64,000 bases of DNA from positions 313,391 to 377,390 of the forward strand of contig NZ_JOIU01000001.1 of NCBI RefSeq assembly GCF_000720135.1, in the 5' to 3' direction. The DNA comes from Streptomyces sp. NRRL S-1022 (lineage in GTDB: Bacteria > Actinomycetota > Actinomycetes > Streptomycetales > Streptomycetaceae). The notes under the pieces are model-generated. The model saw only the letters and a list, made by a program, of their open reading frames with translations. It was not told the origin of the DNA and searched no databases. Both the position numbers and the translations under genes were made by a program. Of the stretch, positions 9,207 through 17,989 are shown in pieces. Every line of letters begins with the position of its first letter. Position 1 is the stretch's first letter.

Positions 9207-9791
9207 CTACTTCGCGGCCTCGGCCTCGGCCTCGTGTCGGAGGTTGTCGACCCAGTCGTGGAGGGAGTTGTCGAGGGCGGCCTGTAGGACAGCCTGGTTG
9301 GCGACGACGGGCTCTCCGGTCCACGACTCCTCGGTGTGGACGAGGACGCCGTCGCGGGTCGGCGTGAACGTCCACACGTGGACGGCGGTGATGCCCTGGG
9401 CGGGGCCGCCCCAGGCGAGGCGCTTGCCGGGTCTGACCTGCTTGACGGTGGAAGTGATGTCCAGCCCCTCGGTGCTCCAGCGGAAAACCGAGCCGGGGCG
9501 CAGGCGTCCGGGGGTGTCCTTGACGACCCTCTCCACGCCAGGCTGCCAGGCGGGCCACTTCTCGACATCCGTCTGGATCTTCCAGATGGTGCGCAGGGGG
9601 GCGTGGATGAGGATGTTCTCCCGCGTGATGACCGGCGCGGTCTGATCGATCTGCACGTCAGCGGTGTGCGCGGCGAGGCTCTCGCCAGGGGCGGTGGGCC
9701 TGTCGTCGGTGAGGGCGTGGGCGGTGCCGGAGACGGCGAGGACGAGCACGGTGGAGGCGGCGGTGAACCTCGCCACGGTGAACGTACGCAC
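9207..9791 (-). CDS. Exported SRPBCC-family protein (third of three paralogues)
   Basis: 194 residues. Residues 1-26 form a Sec signal peptide (VARFTAASTVLVLAVSGTAHA), so unlike its two paralogues the SRPBCC (START/Bet v1-like, 'polyketide cyclase') domain is exported. The domain shows a helix-grip core with IHAPLRTIWKIQTDVEKWPAW, then FRWSTEGLDITSTV, WGGPAQGITAVHVWTF, HTEESWTGEPV and a C-terminal helix ALDNSLHDWVDNLRHEA. The same blocks recur at 11331-11771 and 13183-13638. Such folds bind hydrophobic ligands or act as cyclases or lyases. It ends the minus-strand cluster, 96 bases after the carotenoid-oxygenase-like gene. A Glu/Ala-rich C-terminus is odd but short. Confidence 0.8.
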   Translation of the reverse strand: MRTFTVARFTAASTVLVLAVSGTAHALTDDRPTAPGESLAAHTADVQIDQTAPVITRENILIHAPLRTIWKIQTDVEKWPAWQPGVERVVKDTPGRLRPGSVFRWSTEGLDITSTVKQVRPGKRLAWGGPAQGITAVHVWTFTPTRDGVLVHTEESWTGEPVVANQAVLQAALDNSLHDWVDNLRHEAEAEAAK

Positions 9792-9887
9792 GATGCTTGG
9801 CCTTTCGAGGAGTCTTCGGGGATTTCAGGGAACGGGTGGTGGGTGCGGGCCCGGCCGGGAGGAGCGGACCCCGGCCGCGGGGCGATT

Positions 9888-11279
9888 TCAGCTGTCGGAG
9901 GCGTCGGTGCCGGTGCCGGTGCCGGTGTCGGTGCCGGTGTCGGTGTCCGGGATCCAGGAGCCGTGGATGCCGCCGGTGACCCGTCGTGGCAGGTGGACGG
10001 TGGCGATCCGGTCGAGGCCGGAGGCGTCCAGGACCAGGAGTTGGGAGGCGTCCTGCTTGAGGTCGGAGACGACCGTGAGCAGATAGCCGTCGTCCTCGCG
10101 GGTGGCTCCTGCGGCGGGCACGAACACGGCCTCGCTGGGCAGGCGGGCGTCCCCGGCCTGGTGGACGCGGCGGGCGCCGGTGGTGCGGTCGTACTTGACG
10201 ATGCCGTAGCCGCCGTAGCCGTCCTGGTCGGGGAAGGAGACCGCGTACTGGTAGCGGTTCTCGGCGCCGAGGAAGTCCTCGTTGAGCGTGGGGAACTCGA
10301 CGGCGAGGTCGTCGGTGATCCGCTCGTCGACGCGGCCGGCGGCCAGGTCGACGACCCAACGGCGGTTGTATGAGCGCGTGTTGGGCTCCGTGCCGCGGCC
10401 GGGGGCGCCGACCCACCAGTTCCAGGAGAGCTGGAAGCCCTCCTTGTCCACCGTCGGGCCCTCCAGCACGATGCGGCCCTGGGTGTCCTCGTAGGCGTTG
10501 CCGGCGTGCAGCATGTTGCCCGGCTCGATGGGGAACCAGCGGATCTCTCCGGCGCCCTCCGGGCCGCGGGGCATGACGCCGATCCGGGCGGGCTGGTCGT
10601 CGTTCCAGGAGTACGGGATGCCGGAGTGCTCGGTCGGGTCGAAGGTGACCGTGCCTTCGACGAAGACCACGTAGTGACGTGTGAGCGCGAAGTCGTGCTT
10701 GAGGGAGGCGGTGGCGCCCGGCACCTCGAAGCTGTGCGTGACCTGGCCCTTGGCGTCGGCGACGTAGTACATCAGGTACGGCGGGAACGGCGAGGAGCCG
10801 AAGAAGTGCAACTCCCCGGTGACCGGGTCGGTCTTGGGGTGTGCGGTCATCGCGCTGCGCAGCTTGCCGTCGAAGTCGTAGGCGCCGACGGTGTCCAGGT
10901 CCCGGGTGAGTTCGAAGGGGAGGTTCGCCTCGCACAGGGCGAGGAGGCGCCCGGCGTGTTCCACGACGTGGGTCCCGGCGGTGCTGGCGGTCAGGTCGGG
11001 GCCGTGCTCGGTGAGGTAGGGGGCGCCGTCCAGGGCGGGGGTGCGGACCCAGCGGTTGCGGTACCACTCGGCGCGGCCCTCGCGCAGACGGATGCCGTGG
11101 ACCATGCCGCTGCCCTTGAACCAGTGGGTGGGGGTGACGCCGGGCTTGGGGTTGTGGCTGTTGCGGATCAGCCGGCCGGTCAGCTCCGGCGGCAGGCTGC
11201 CCTCGACGGTCAGACCGGTGGCGGTGATCTCGTCGACGGCCGGGGTGTAGTGGCCGATCAGGTAGGGCTTGGTGGACAT
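9888..11279 (-). CDS. Carotenoid-oxygenase-family dioxygenase (carotenoid/stilbene cleavage type)
   Basis: 463 residues, full length for bacterial members. The four iron-binding histidines can be placed: one in AHPKTDPVTGELHFF, one in SLKHDFALT, one in GNMLHAGNAYED and one in GGIHGSWIPD near the C-terminus. The N-terminal SLPPELTGRLIRNSHNPKPG and WFKGSGMVHGIRL blocks are also typical. The family uses Fe(II) and O2 to cleave C=C bonds of carotenoids, apocarotenoids or stilbenes; the substrate cannot be read here. Residues ~450-463 are a Thr/Asp/Gly tail from a short GGTGCC/GGTGTC-type DNA repeat (9906-9955), likely variable in length. It lies between two SRPBCC genes in one probable operon. 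No phytoene synthase is nearby. Confidence 0.88.
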   Translation of the reverse strand: MSTKPYLIGHYTPAVDEITATGLTVEGSLPPELTGRLIRNSHNPKPGVTPTHWFKGSGMVHGIRLREGRAEWYRNRWVRTPALDGAPYLTEHGPDLTASTAGTHVVEHAGRLLALCEANLPFELTRDLDTVGAYDFDGKLRSAMTAHPKTDPVTGELHFFGSSPFPPYLMYYVADAKGQVTHSFEVPGATASLKHDFALTRHYVVFVEGTVTFDPTEHSGIPYSWNDDQPARIGVMPRGPEGAGEIRWFPIEPGNMLHAGNAYEDTQGRIVLEGPTVDKEGFQLSWNWWVGAPGRGTEPNTRSYNRRWVVDLAAGRVDERITDDLAVEFPTLNEDFLGAENRYQYAVSFPDQDGYGGYGIVKYDRTTGARRVHQAGDARLPSEAVFVPAAGATREDDGYLLTVVSDLKQDASQLLVLDASGLDRIATVHLPRRVTGGIHGSWIPDTDTGTDTGTGTGTDASDS

Positions 11280-11330
11280 GTGTGAACCTCGTCGCTCGGT
11301 GGTGTCGTTGTGGGTGCTGATGATGGTCAG

Positions 11331-11771
11331 TCAGGAGGACTGCTCGGCACGGGACTTGAGGGCCAGGAGCCAGGACTGGAGGGACTGTTCGAGGGCTTGG
11401 CCGAGTTCTTCGACGGCGGCCTCGACGGGGGCACCGGCCCAGGACTCCTCGGTGCGGACGGTCACCTGGCCGCCGTCGGCTTCGAAGGTCCACACATGGA
11501 CGCCGTCGATGCCGTTCGCGGGGCCGCCCCAGACGATCCGGGCGCCGGGGACGATCTCGTGGAGGGTGGAGGTGATGTCCAGTCCGTGGGTCTTCCAGCG
11601 GAAGGAGCTGCCGGGCTGGAGCGGGCCGTCGAGCCTGGCCTCGTCGACGTGCGTGTTCCACTCGGCCCAGGCGTCGATGCCGGTGTGCAGGTTCCACACC
11701 GTCTCCAGCGGAGCGTCGATCACGGTCGAGAGCCGGACGACGACGGGAGCGGATTCGTCGATGGTGCGCAT
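11331..11771 (-). CDS. SRPBCC-family protein (second paralogue)
   Basis: 146 residues from the ATG at 11771, in frame with stop TGA at 11331. It has the blocks shared with its paralogues: IDAPLETVWNLHTGIDAW, FRWKTHGLDITSTL, WGGPANGIDGVHVWTF and RTEESWAGAPV, with a C-terminal helix ALEQSLQSWLLALK. There is no signal peptide, so it is cytosolic. Its start overlaps the 3' end of the upstream MFS gene by 52 bases in another frame, which points to translational coupling. A ligand-binding or cyclase-like role in the same pathway as the neighbouring oxygenase is an inference. Confidence 0.8.
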   Translation of the reverse strand: MRTIDESAPVVVRLSTVIDAPLETVWNLHTGIDAWAEWNTHVDEARLDGPLQPGSSFRWKTHGLDITSTLHEIVPGARIVWGGPANGIDGVHVWTFEADGGQVTVRTEESWAGAPVEAAVEELGQALEQSLQSWLLALKSRAEQSS

Positions 11772-13186
11772 GGTGCTTTCCCTGCTTTCGTGTTCGAACG
11801 GGTCAGAAGAGAGGCGAGAAGGGCGGTTGCCACAAGGACTGCGGCGGAGATGCCGAACGCGGTGCGGTATCCCTCGGTCAGCGCCTCCAGGTGTGGCCGG
11901 TGGGCGGCCGAGGTGACGGTTCCGGCGACGGTGGTCAGCACCGCGAGGCCGATCGCACCGCCGACCTGGCGTGTGGTGTTCACCAGTCCCCCGGCCACCC
12001 CGGAGTCGTCCTTGGCCACGCCTTCGATGGAGAGGGCGGTGAGCTGGACGAACGCGACGCTCAGGCCGAGGCCGACCAGGACGCTCGGGCCCAGGACATC
12101 GGTGACGAAGCTTCCGTGCACACCGATGCGCGAGAGCCACAGCATTCCGGCGGCCTCGGTGAGCAGTGCTCCGATCACCGTGGCCGTGGCGCCGATCCGG
12201 CGTGCGATCCGCGGTGCGAGGGTCGCGCCGAGCATGTTCGCGGCGGCGAGGGGGAGTTGTCCGAGACCGGTGACCAGCGGGCTGGCACCGAGGACCTGCT
12301 GCTGGTAGAGCGGCAGGAAGAAGAACAGCGCGATCCATACCGAACCGAACAGGCCCATCAGGACGTTTCCTGCGGTCACCCGGCCCCCGGCGAACAGCCT
12401 GGGCGGCACCAGCGGGTGGCGGCTGCCCCGTTCGATCAGGACGAACGCCGCCCCGAGGACGGCCGCCAGCACGAAGGCGCCGAGTACGGGGCCGTCCGTC
12501 CACCCGTCGCTGCGGGCGGTGGTCAGCCCCCACACCAGACCGGTCAGCGCGAGGCCGATCGTGGCGGTGCCGGGGAGATCGAACCGAGCCGCCGCCGCTG
12601 CCGCGGTCTGTGGGACGAGGACGGCTGAGGCGCCCAGGACCAGGAACGTTCCGACAGCGACCGCGTGGAAGATCCATGGCCAGCCCCACGCCTGGTTCAG
12701 TACGCCGCCGAGGACGACCCCCGCCGCGCCTCCGGCGCCGGACACCGCGCCCCAGATACCCAGCGCCCTGCCCCGCCCCGGCCCCGGCGGGTAGAGGTCC
12801 ATCACCAGAGCGAGGGCCGCGGGGGCGACGACCGCGGCGCCGGTCCCCTGCACCGCGCGGGCACCGATGAGGACGGCGGGCGAAGTCGCCAGTCCCGCTG
12901 CCGCCGAGGCCGCCCCGAAGAGCGCGAGGCCCGCGAACAGCACCCGGCGGCGTCCCAGCAGGTCTGCTGCTCGCCCGCCGGCGAGCAGCAGGGCTCCGAA
13001 CGCCAGGCCGTAGGCGTTGACCACCCAGGTGGTGCCGCCGTCCGACAGACCGACGCCGTCGCGGATCTGGGGCAGAGCGACGTTCACGATCGACGTCGCG
13101 AGCATGACGGTGAACTGCGCGGCGGCCAGAGCGGTGAGGGCGGCGCCGCGGGATCGCTTGCGCATGGCGGGCTCCACAGCGGTCAT
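11720..13186 (-). CDS. MFS exporter, DHA2/EmrB-QacA type
   Basis: 488 residues from the ATG at 13186, whose A-T-G overlaps the stop of the preceding SRPBCC gene. The frame is open further up, but that part is antisense-like. It shows about 14 hydrophobic segments, the motif A region GGRAADLLGRRRVL after helix 2, and the family block GLVNTTRQVGGAIGLAVLTT. The expected function is proton-driven export of a small molecule, plausibly the substrate or product of the cluster. The 3' end overlaps the next gene. The C-terminal tail (NTKAGKAPCAPSTNP) is poorly conserved and may extend past the original stop. Confidence 0.88.
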   Translation of the reverse strand: MTAVEPAMRKRSRGAALTALAAAQFTVMLATSIVNVALPQIRDGVGLSDGGTTWVVNAYGLAFGALLLAGGRAADLLGRRRVLFAGLALFGAASAAAGLATSPAVLIGARAVQGTGAAVVAPAALALVMDLYPPGPGRGRALGIWGAVSGAGGAAGVVLGGVLNQAWGWPWIFHAVAVGTFLVLGASAVLVPQTAAAAAARFDLPGTATIGLALTGLVWGLTTARSDGWTDGPVLGAFVLAAVLGAAFVLIERGSRHPLVPPRLFAGGRVTAGNVLMGLFGSVWIALFFFLPLYQQQVLGASPLVTGLGQLPLAAANMLGATLAPRIARRIGATATVIGALLTEAAGMLWLSRIGVHGSFVTDVLGPSVLVGLGLSVAFVQLTALSIEGVAKDDSGVAGGLVNTTRQVGGAIGLAVLTTVAGTVTSAAHRPHLEALTEGYRTAFGISAAVLVATALLASLLTRSNTKAGKAPCAPSTNPLPSSSGSRP

Positions 13187-13638
13187 CGCGGTTTCTCCGC
13201 GGCGGTCTTGAGGTGGCCGAGCCATTGGGCGAGGGAGTCGTCGAGCGCCTGCCGGATGTTGGCGGCGTCGGCCCGCACCGGGGCGCCGTCCCACGACTCC
13301 TCGGTCGTGACGAGGGTCGCGGCGGGGCCGGACGAGATGAGCGTCCACTGATGTACGGCGACAATGCCCTGGGCCGGGCCGCCCCAGAGGATGAGGCCGG
13401 GCGCCTCCATCGCGTAGACGGTGGAGGCGATGTCGAGGGCCGCGGTGCGCCAGTGGAACGTCGCGCCCGGCGTCAACGGCGTGCGGGCGCGTGCGGAGAC
13501 GATGTCGGGCTGCCAGGACGGCCAAGCGGGCACGTCGGTCAGTAACCCCCAGACCGCGGGGGCGGGAGCTCTGATCGTCAGTTCGTGGCGGGCGACGACG
13601 GGGGCGGCGCGGTCGATGCCGGCGGGCGGGTTGTCCAT
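13183..13638 (-). CDS. SRPBCC-family protein (first paralogue, first gene of cluster)
   Basis: 151 residues, cytosolic. It carries the family blocks TIRAPAPAVWGLLTDVPAW, FHWRTAALDIASTV, WGGPAQGIVAVHQWTL and TTEESWDGAPV, with C-terminal ALDDSLAQWLGHLK. Similarity to the two downstream paralogues shows duplication within one operon. It is transcribed toward the MFS gene with a TGA/ATG overlap. The LAL regulator gene ends 63 bases upstream on the same strand, so regulator and cluster may share a transcript or the regulator may act on a promoter in the short gap. Confidence 0.82.
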   Translation of the reverse strand: MDNPPAGIDRAAPVVARHELTIRAPAPAVWGLLTDVPAWPSWQPDIVSARARTPLTPGATFHWRTAALDIASTVYAMEAPGLILWGGPAQGIVAVHQWTLISSGPAATLVTTEESWDGAPVRADAANIRQALDDSLAQWLGHLKTAAEKPR

Positions 13639-13700
13639 GCGGCCGAGTCTGCTGTGGCGAGACCCGGCCGCTCTTCGGTGAAAGTCGCCTAGACCGTCAC

Positions 13701-16406
13701 CTAGATCGCCTGGGTGACGAGGTCGGTGAGCTGGCGGCGCGAGGTGATGTCGAGCTTCTTGAAAATGTTGCGCAGGTGGGCGTCGACCGTCCGGGGGCTG
13801 AGGAAGAGCCGGTCCGCGACCTCGCGGGAGGTGGCGCCGGTCGCGACGAGCCGGGCTATGTTGAGTTCCTGGCCGGTGAGCGCCTCCAGCACCCCTCTCG
13901 TCACCGATCTGGCCTGCTCGCCCGCGGCGGCCAGTTCGGCCCGGGCCCGTTCGGCGAATCCCTCCGCGCCCGTCGTGGTGAACAGGTCGTGGGCCGCGCG
14001 CAGGGCCTCCAGCGACTCACGGCGGCGGCCGTCGCGGCGCAGCCACGCCCCTTGGTGCAGCAGGGCCCGGCCATGCCAGATCCGCATGCCGCCGGCGCCC
14101 AGCCTGGCCACCGCCTCGGTATGCAGGGCTTCCGGCTCGTCCGACAGCAGAGCGCCGAGAGCCGCGCGCACCCCGAGCGCCCAGTCGGTGCCCGCGGCCC
14201 GCGTGTGCTCGTCGAGCCGGGCGAACGCCTCGCGGGCGACGGCCTCCTGGCCGCACCGCACCGCCGCCTCGACCAGTTCGGGCAGTGCCATGCTGCTCAT
14301 CGACAGGTCGCCGTCGGTGAGTGCCAGCTTCGCAGATTCGAGCGCCGCGCGGTGGTCGGCGACGCCGTTGGCGTAGAACGCGGCGGCGCTGTGGGCCATC
14401 GCCGTCAGCATCCCCTTGCGGCGGGCCCGCGACTCGGCCAGCACCCGGTCGATCAGCGGCCTGGCTTCGGCGGGCCGGCCGCGCACGGCCGCGACCTGCA
14501 GGTGACCGTACCAGTGGACCGGGACCCCGGTCACCTCGGCGATGCCGTCGGCCTCGCCGAGCAGGGCGGAGGCGTCGAGCAGCGCGCCGCGCTGGGCGGC
14601 GGCCATGGCCCGCATCCAGAGGCCGACCGGCAGGATCATCAGCGCTCCGCAGCTCCGGGCCGCTGTGACGGCCTGGGTGGCGAATCGTTCCTCCAGGGCG
14701 AAGTCCCACAGTTCCACGGCGAGCAGCGCCGCCAACGACAGGCGCCGTGACCACAGCGGGTCGGTCGTGTCCGACAGCATGCGGGACAGTACGGGCACCG
14801 TCGCGAGATCACCGTCGAGGTAGGCGACCAGCGTGTCCAGCAGGTCGTCGGCGCCGGTGCGGTGCCCCGGGGGAACGGATGCCTGCCGGGCCGCCTGAAG
14901 GGCGGTACGGCAGGCGGGCGAGGACCGGCCGACGACGAGCCCCGCCTGCAGCGCGTCCAGCAGGTACAGCCGGGCCCGGCCGGGGTCGAGTCCGGCGGCC
15001 CGGATCAGATGGCCGACGGCGTCGGCCGCGCCGTCGCGGAAGAACGCCGCCTGTCCGCGGGCGAGTTCGGCCTCGACCCGCCCGGCGTCGTCGATGGGGC
15101 CGTGCTCTGCCGCGTCGACCAGGGTGATAGCGGTCTCGAAGGCGCCGGCCTCCAGCGCCGCCCGTGCCGCGGCGAGGCTGCGCTTGGCCCGGAACCGGGG
15201 ATCGGGAGTGAGGGACGCGGCCTGTTGGAGGAACGCGGCCTCGGCCGCCGCCCCGCCCCGCCGCCGGGCCCGCTCCGCGCTGCGCAGCAGATCGGCCGCG
15301 ACGTCCTCATCGGGCCGGGGTGCGGCCTGAGACCGGTGCCAGGAGCGCCGGTCGGGATCAGTCTGCGGGTCGGTGACGTCGGCGAGCGCTCCGTGGACGA
15401 GCCGCCGGTCGGCCGGTGACGCGGCGGCGTACACGGCCGACCGCACCAGCGGGTGCCGGAACCGGGACCGGCCTCCCAACTCGATCAGCTCCTCCGCCTC
15501 GGCCTCGGTTCCGGCCTCCGGTTTCACGTCGAGCAGATCCGCGGCCCGCCACAGCAGACCCGGGTCGCCGAGCGGCTCGGAGGCCGCGATCAGCAGCAAC
15601 ATCCGGGCTCCGGGCGACAGCCGGGAGACCCGCTCCCGGTAACTCTGCTCGATCCGGTTCGCCGGCGAGGCGGGAGTGGGCAGCCCGAATCCGCCCGCGA
15701 GTCCGGCGGGACCGAGCCTGCGCGGCAGTTCCAGCAGCGCGAGCGGATTGCCGCGCGCCTCGGCGAGAATCCGCTCACGCACCCGGTCGTCAAGCGGCAC
15801 CGGAACCCCGGACGCCAGCAGGTCGCGTGCCGCCTGATCGGACAAGCCCGACAGCTTCAGCTCCGGCAGCCCGTCCAGCTCGTCGACGCCGTGCGGATCG
15901 CGCAACCCGAACACGAGCGCGATCGGCTCCGCGCCGATCCTGCGCGCCGCGAACGCCAGAACCTGCGCCGACGCCCGGTCGAGCCACTGCGCGTCATCCA
16001 CGACGCAGACCACGGGCGACTCTCCCGCCGCCTCCGACAGCAGCCCCAACACACCGAGTGCCACCGCGAACTGACTGGGCGCGCTGCCCTCCCCGAGCCC
16101 GAACGCCACCGACAGATCGTTCCCCTGCCGGGCCGGCAGCCGCCCGATCCGGTCGTGCAACGGCCGGGTGAGCTGATGCACCGCCGCGTAGGCGAAGTCC
16201 GCCTCGAACTCGGCCCCGTTCACCCACAGCACCCGCAACCCGTCCTGAGCGTCCAGGACATGCCGCAGGAGAGTGGTCTTGCCGATGCCCGCCTCACCGC
16301 GGACCACCACCGCGCCACCACGACCGGACGCGGCCGCCGCGATCAGATCGGTTATGGCAGCGCGCCCATCTGGTGGGAAATAGCTTGGAATCGTAAGAAA
16401 ATCCAC
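13701..16406 (-). CDS. LAL-type (large ATP-binding LuxR) transcriptional regulator
   Basis: About 901 residues from the GTG at 16406. Walker A is GEAGIGKTT (37-45), Walker B is VVDDAQWLD (135-143), and a long TPR-like middle region rich in Ala/Arg helices follows. A C-terminal LuxR helix-turn-helix (about 845-900) reads LTGQELNIARLVATGATSREVADRLF...TVDAHLRNIFKKL. LALs usually activate neighbouring metabolic or biosynthetic genes, so the SRPBCC/oxygenase cluster just downstream is the likely target. The first ~12 residues (MDFLTIPSYFPPDG) do not resemble the usual L-x-GRE/GRD start and read from AT-richer DNA at the junction with the broken hydrolase. The true N-terminus may have been replaced. 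Confidence 0.85.
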   Translation of the reverse strand: MDFLTIPSYFPPDGRAAITDLIAAAASGRGGAVVVRGEAGIGKTTLLRHVLDAQDGLRVLWVNGAEFEADFAYAAVHQLTRPLHDRIGRLPARQGNDLSVAFGLGEGSAPSQFAVALGVLGLLSEAAGESPVVCVVDDAQWLDRASAQVLAFAARRIGAEPIALVFGLRDPHGVDELDGLPELKLSGLSDQAARDLLASGVPVPLDDRVRERILAEARGNPLALLELPRRLGPAGLAGGFGLPTPASPANRIEQSYRERVSRLSPGARMLLLIAASEPLGDPGLLWRAADLLDVKPEAGTEAEAEELIELGGRSRFRHPLVRSAVYAAASPADRRLVHGALADVTDPQTDPDRRSWHRSQAAPRPDEDVAADLLRSAERARRRGGAAAEAAFLQQAASLTPDPRFRAKRSLAAARAALEAGAFETAITLVDAAEHGPIDDAGRVEAELARGQAAFFRDGAADAVGHLIRAAGLDPGRARLYLLDALQAGLVVGRSSPACRTALQAARQASVPPGHRTGADDLLDTLVAYLDGDLATVPVLSRMLSDTTDPLWSRRLSLAALLAVELWDFALEERFATQAVTAARSCGALMILPVGLWMRAMAAAQRGALLDASALLGEADGIAEVTGVPVHWYGHLQVAAVRGRPAEARPLIDRVLAESRARRKGMLTAMAHSAAAFYANGVADHRAALESAKLALTDGDLSMSSMALPELVEAAVRCGQEAVAREAFARLDEHTRAAGTDWALGVRAALGALLSDEPEALHTEAVARLGAGGMRIWHGRALLHQGAWLRRDGRRRESLEALRAAHDLFTTTGAEGFAERARAELAAAGEQARSVTRGVLEALTGQELNIARLVATGATSREVADRLFLSPRTVDAHLRNIFKKLDITSRRQLTDLVTQAI

Positions 16407-16444
16407 AATGGTATCATGTCACGCGCACCACGGAACGGACAGGG

Positions 16445-17057
16445 GGCCGGGTAGCCGACCACGATCACCTCGGCATCGGGGCTGCGCCGCCTGATGTCGG
16501 TGAGAGCGTCACGGACACGGCCTTCGACCGTGTCGATGCGTTCACCGAGCACGTTCTTGCCACCGGCCGTCGAGTACTTCTTGCACGGTCTTCCGGCCGG
16601 ATCCCAGGACGCCACGAGCGCACACGTGGTCAGCACGCTCGTGAAGCCGAGATCGTTGTCTCCCACCGCCACCGTGACGAGCTTGGTATCGGGGGTGAGG
16701 GCGTTCGGTTGCGCGGGCTTGGAGCCCTGCGCGTTCCACAGGGCGGCCGTGGTGGCGCCGGTGCAGGTGACGTTCTTGAAGGCACGACCCTTGCCCGCCG
16801 GCGTCCGGGAGATGACGGCGGCGTAACCTGCGGTGGTGCGGTCGCACTGGGTGTCCGTGACGCCGGGAAGCCCGGCGCCGAAGGCGTAGGAGTCGCCGAG
16901 CGCGACGTAGCTGGGGCCCGGCCGTCGAGGACGCGGCGAAGGCGGAGGGGGCGGCTCCGGCGGACAGCGACGTGGTCCCGGCCACGGTGATCGCCGCGAG
17001 GGTCCGGTGTGCGGGCAGCAGCCGGTTGGTGAGTGCATCATGGCGGCTTTGAATCAT
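16445..17057 (-). pseudogene. SGNH/GDSL hydrolase, frameshifted and 3'-truncated
   Basis: A signal peptide starts at the ATG at 17057 (MIQSRHDALTNRLLPAHRT...APSAFA). After about 48 residues the match moves to another frame near 16915. That frame gives YVALGDSYAFGAGLPG (block I, nucleophile Ser) and VAVGDNDLGF (block III), then VIVVGYPAPCPF. It then runs into the 5' end of the LAL gene and loses the block V Asp-x-x-His. One frameshift plus a lost catalytic His means it is inactive as encoded. Confidence 0.75.
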
Positions 17058-17250
17058 GTGGACGATGGGGGAGCGTCCCGACCCCGAGCGGGGCGGGGCA
17101 TGCCCCGTTCGACGTACTCCCGAAGTCCGGGCCCTACGGTGGTCCACCCGCGGTCGGCGCTCCGTGGACCACAACGGTGAAGTGCAGGGCCGGGTTCACC
17201 CGCGGCGCCGGCCCGGCAGACGGCCGGCGCGTGCTCCGTCACCCAACCTG

Positions 17251-17838
17251 TCAAGCGGCCGCCGCCACGACCGGCCGCCCCGCGGCGGATCCGGGCAGTG
17301 CGAAGCGCCGCAGCAGCTCACGTGCCGAGGGTCTGCCGAGGGAGAGGCGCACGAGGAGGTAGCCGAACAGCCCGCCCAGGGTGTTGGCGAGCAGGTCGTT
17401 GATGTCGACGGCGCGGCCGTTGTTGAAGAGCACGTACGACAGCAGCTGCGTCGACTCGATGCACAGGCTCGCCAGCGCGCTCACCCCGACGGCCCGGACC
17501 GTGCTGCTCACGCGCGTGAGGAGAGGCAGCATGACGCCGAGCGGCACGAACATCAGGATGTTGGGCACCGCGGTCATGTCGGCGGTGACCAGAGGAATGA
17601 AGTTGATCTGGTTCCACCACGGCATCTGGTTAGCGTACTTGCCCCAGGTCACCTCCAGGGGGAAGACCGTGATCGACAGCACGGCCGCGGCGTAGAGACA
17701 CGCGGCGGCGCGCAGTACCACGTGCCGGCCCGCCCAGCCGGACTGTGCACGATGGTGGCGCACGGCGACCACAGCGAGGAAGGCGGCGAGGGCGGGGCCC
17801 AGGACGTACGTCGCTTCGATGGTCAGGTTCACATTCAT
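17251..17838 (-). CDS. VanZ-family membrane protein
   Basis: 195 residues with four to five predicted membrane helices. The VanZ core is recognisable: ITVFPLE, then NFIPL, NILMFVPLGVMLPLL, the SLCIESTQLL segment and RAVDINDLLANTLGGLFGYLL. VanZ proteins give low-level teicoplanin resistance in enterococci. Most actinobacterial homologues have no known role, and no vanHAX-type genes are nearby. The gene is divergent from the two-component pair at 17990-19839, with only ~150 bases between the starts, so shared regulation is possible. Confidence 0.85.
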   Translation of the reverse strand: MNVNLTIEATYVLGPALAAFLAVVAVRHHRAQSGWAGRHVVLRAAACLYAAAVLSITVFPLEVTWGKYANQMPWWNQINFIPLVTADMTAVPNILMFVPLGVMLPLLTRVSSTVRAVGVSALASLCIESTQLLSYVLFNNGRAVDINDLLANTLGGLFGYLLVRLSLGRPSARELLRRFALPGSAAGRPVVAAAA

Positions 17839-17989
17839 GCGTCAGTCGCTCCGGGGTCCGACGGGGTATCGGTGGCCACCTTCCCGGATGCCGGTCACTG
17901 TGCGGATCCCGCGAAAGACAGGTTTCTCGGGCGATGCTTACGACTTTCGGCAGAGGGCGAGGCGAGCCGGCTGTCTTACCCTTCACTGC

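Noticed and set aside
9658..11697. 679-residue minus-strand frame over the oxygenase gene
   Set aside because: Arg/His/Pro-rich shadow; the carotenoid-oxygenase frame has all four His ligands and correct length.
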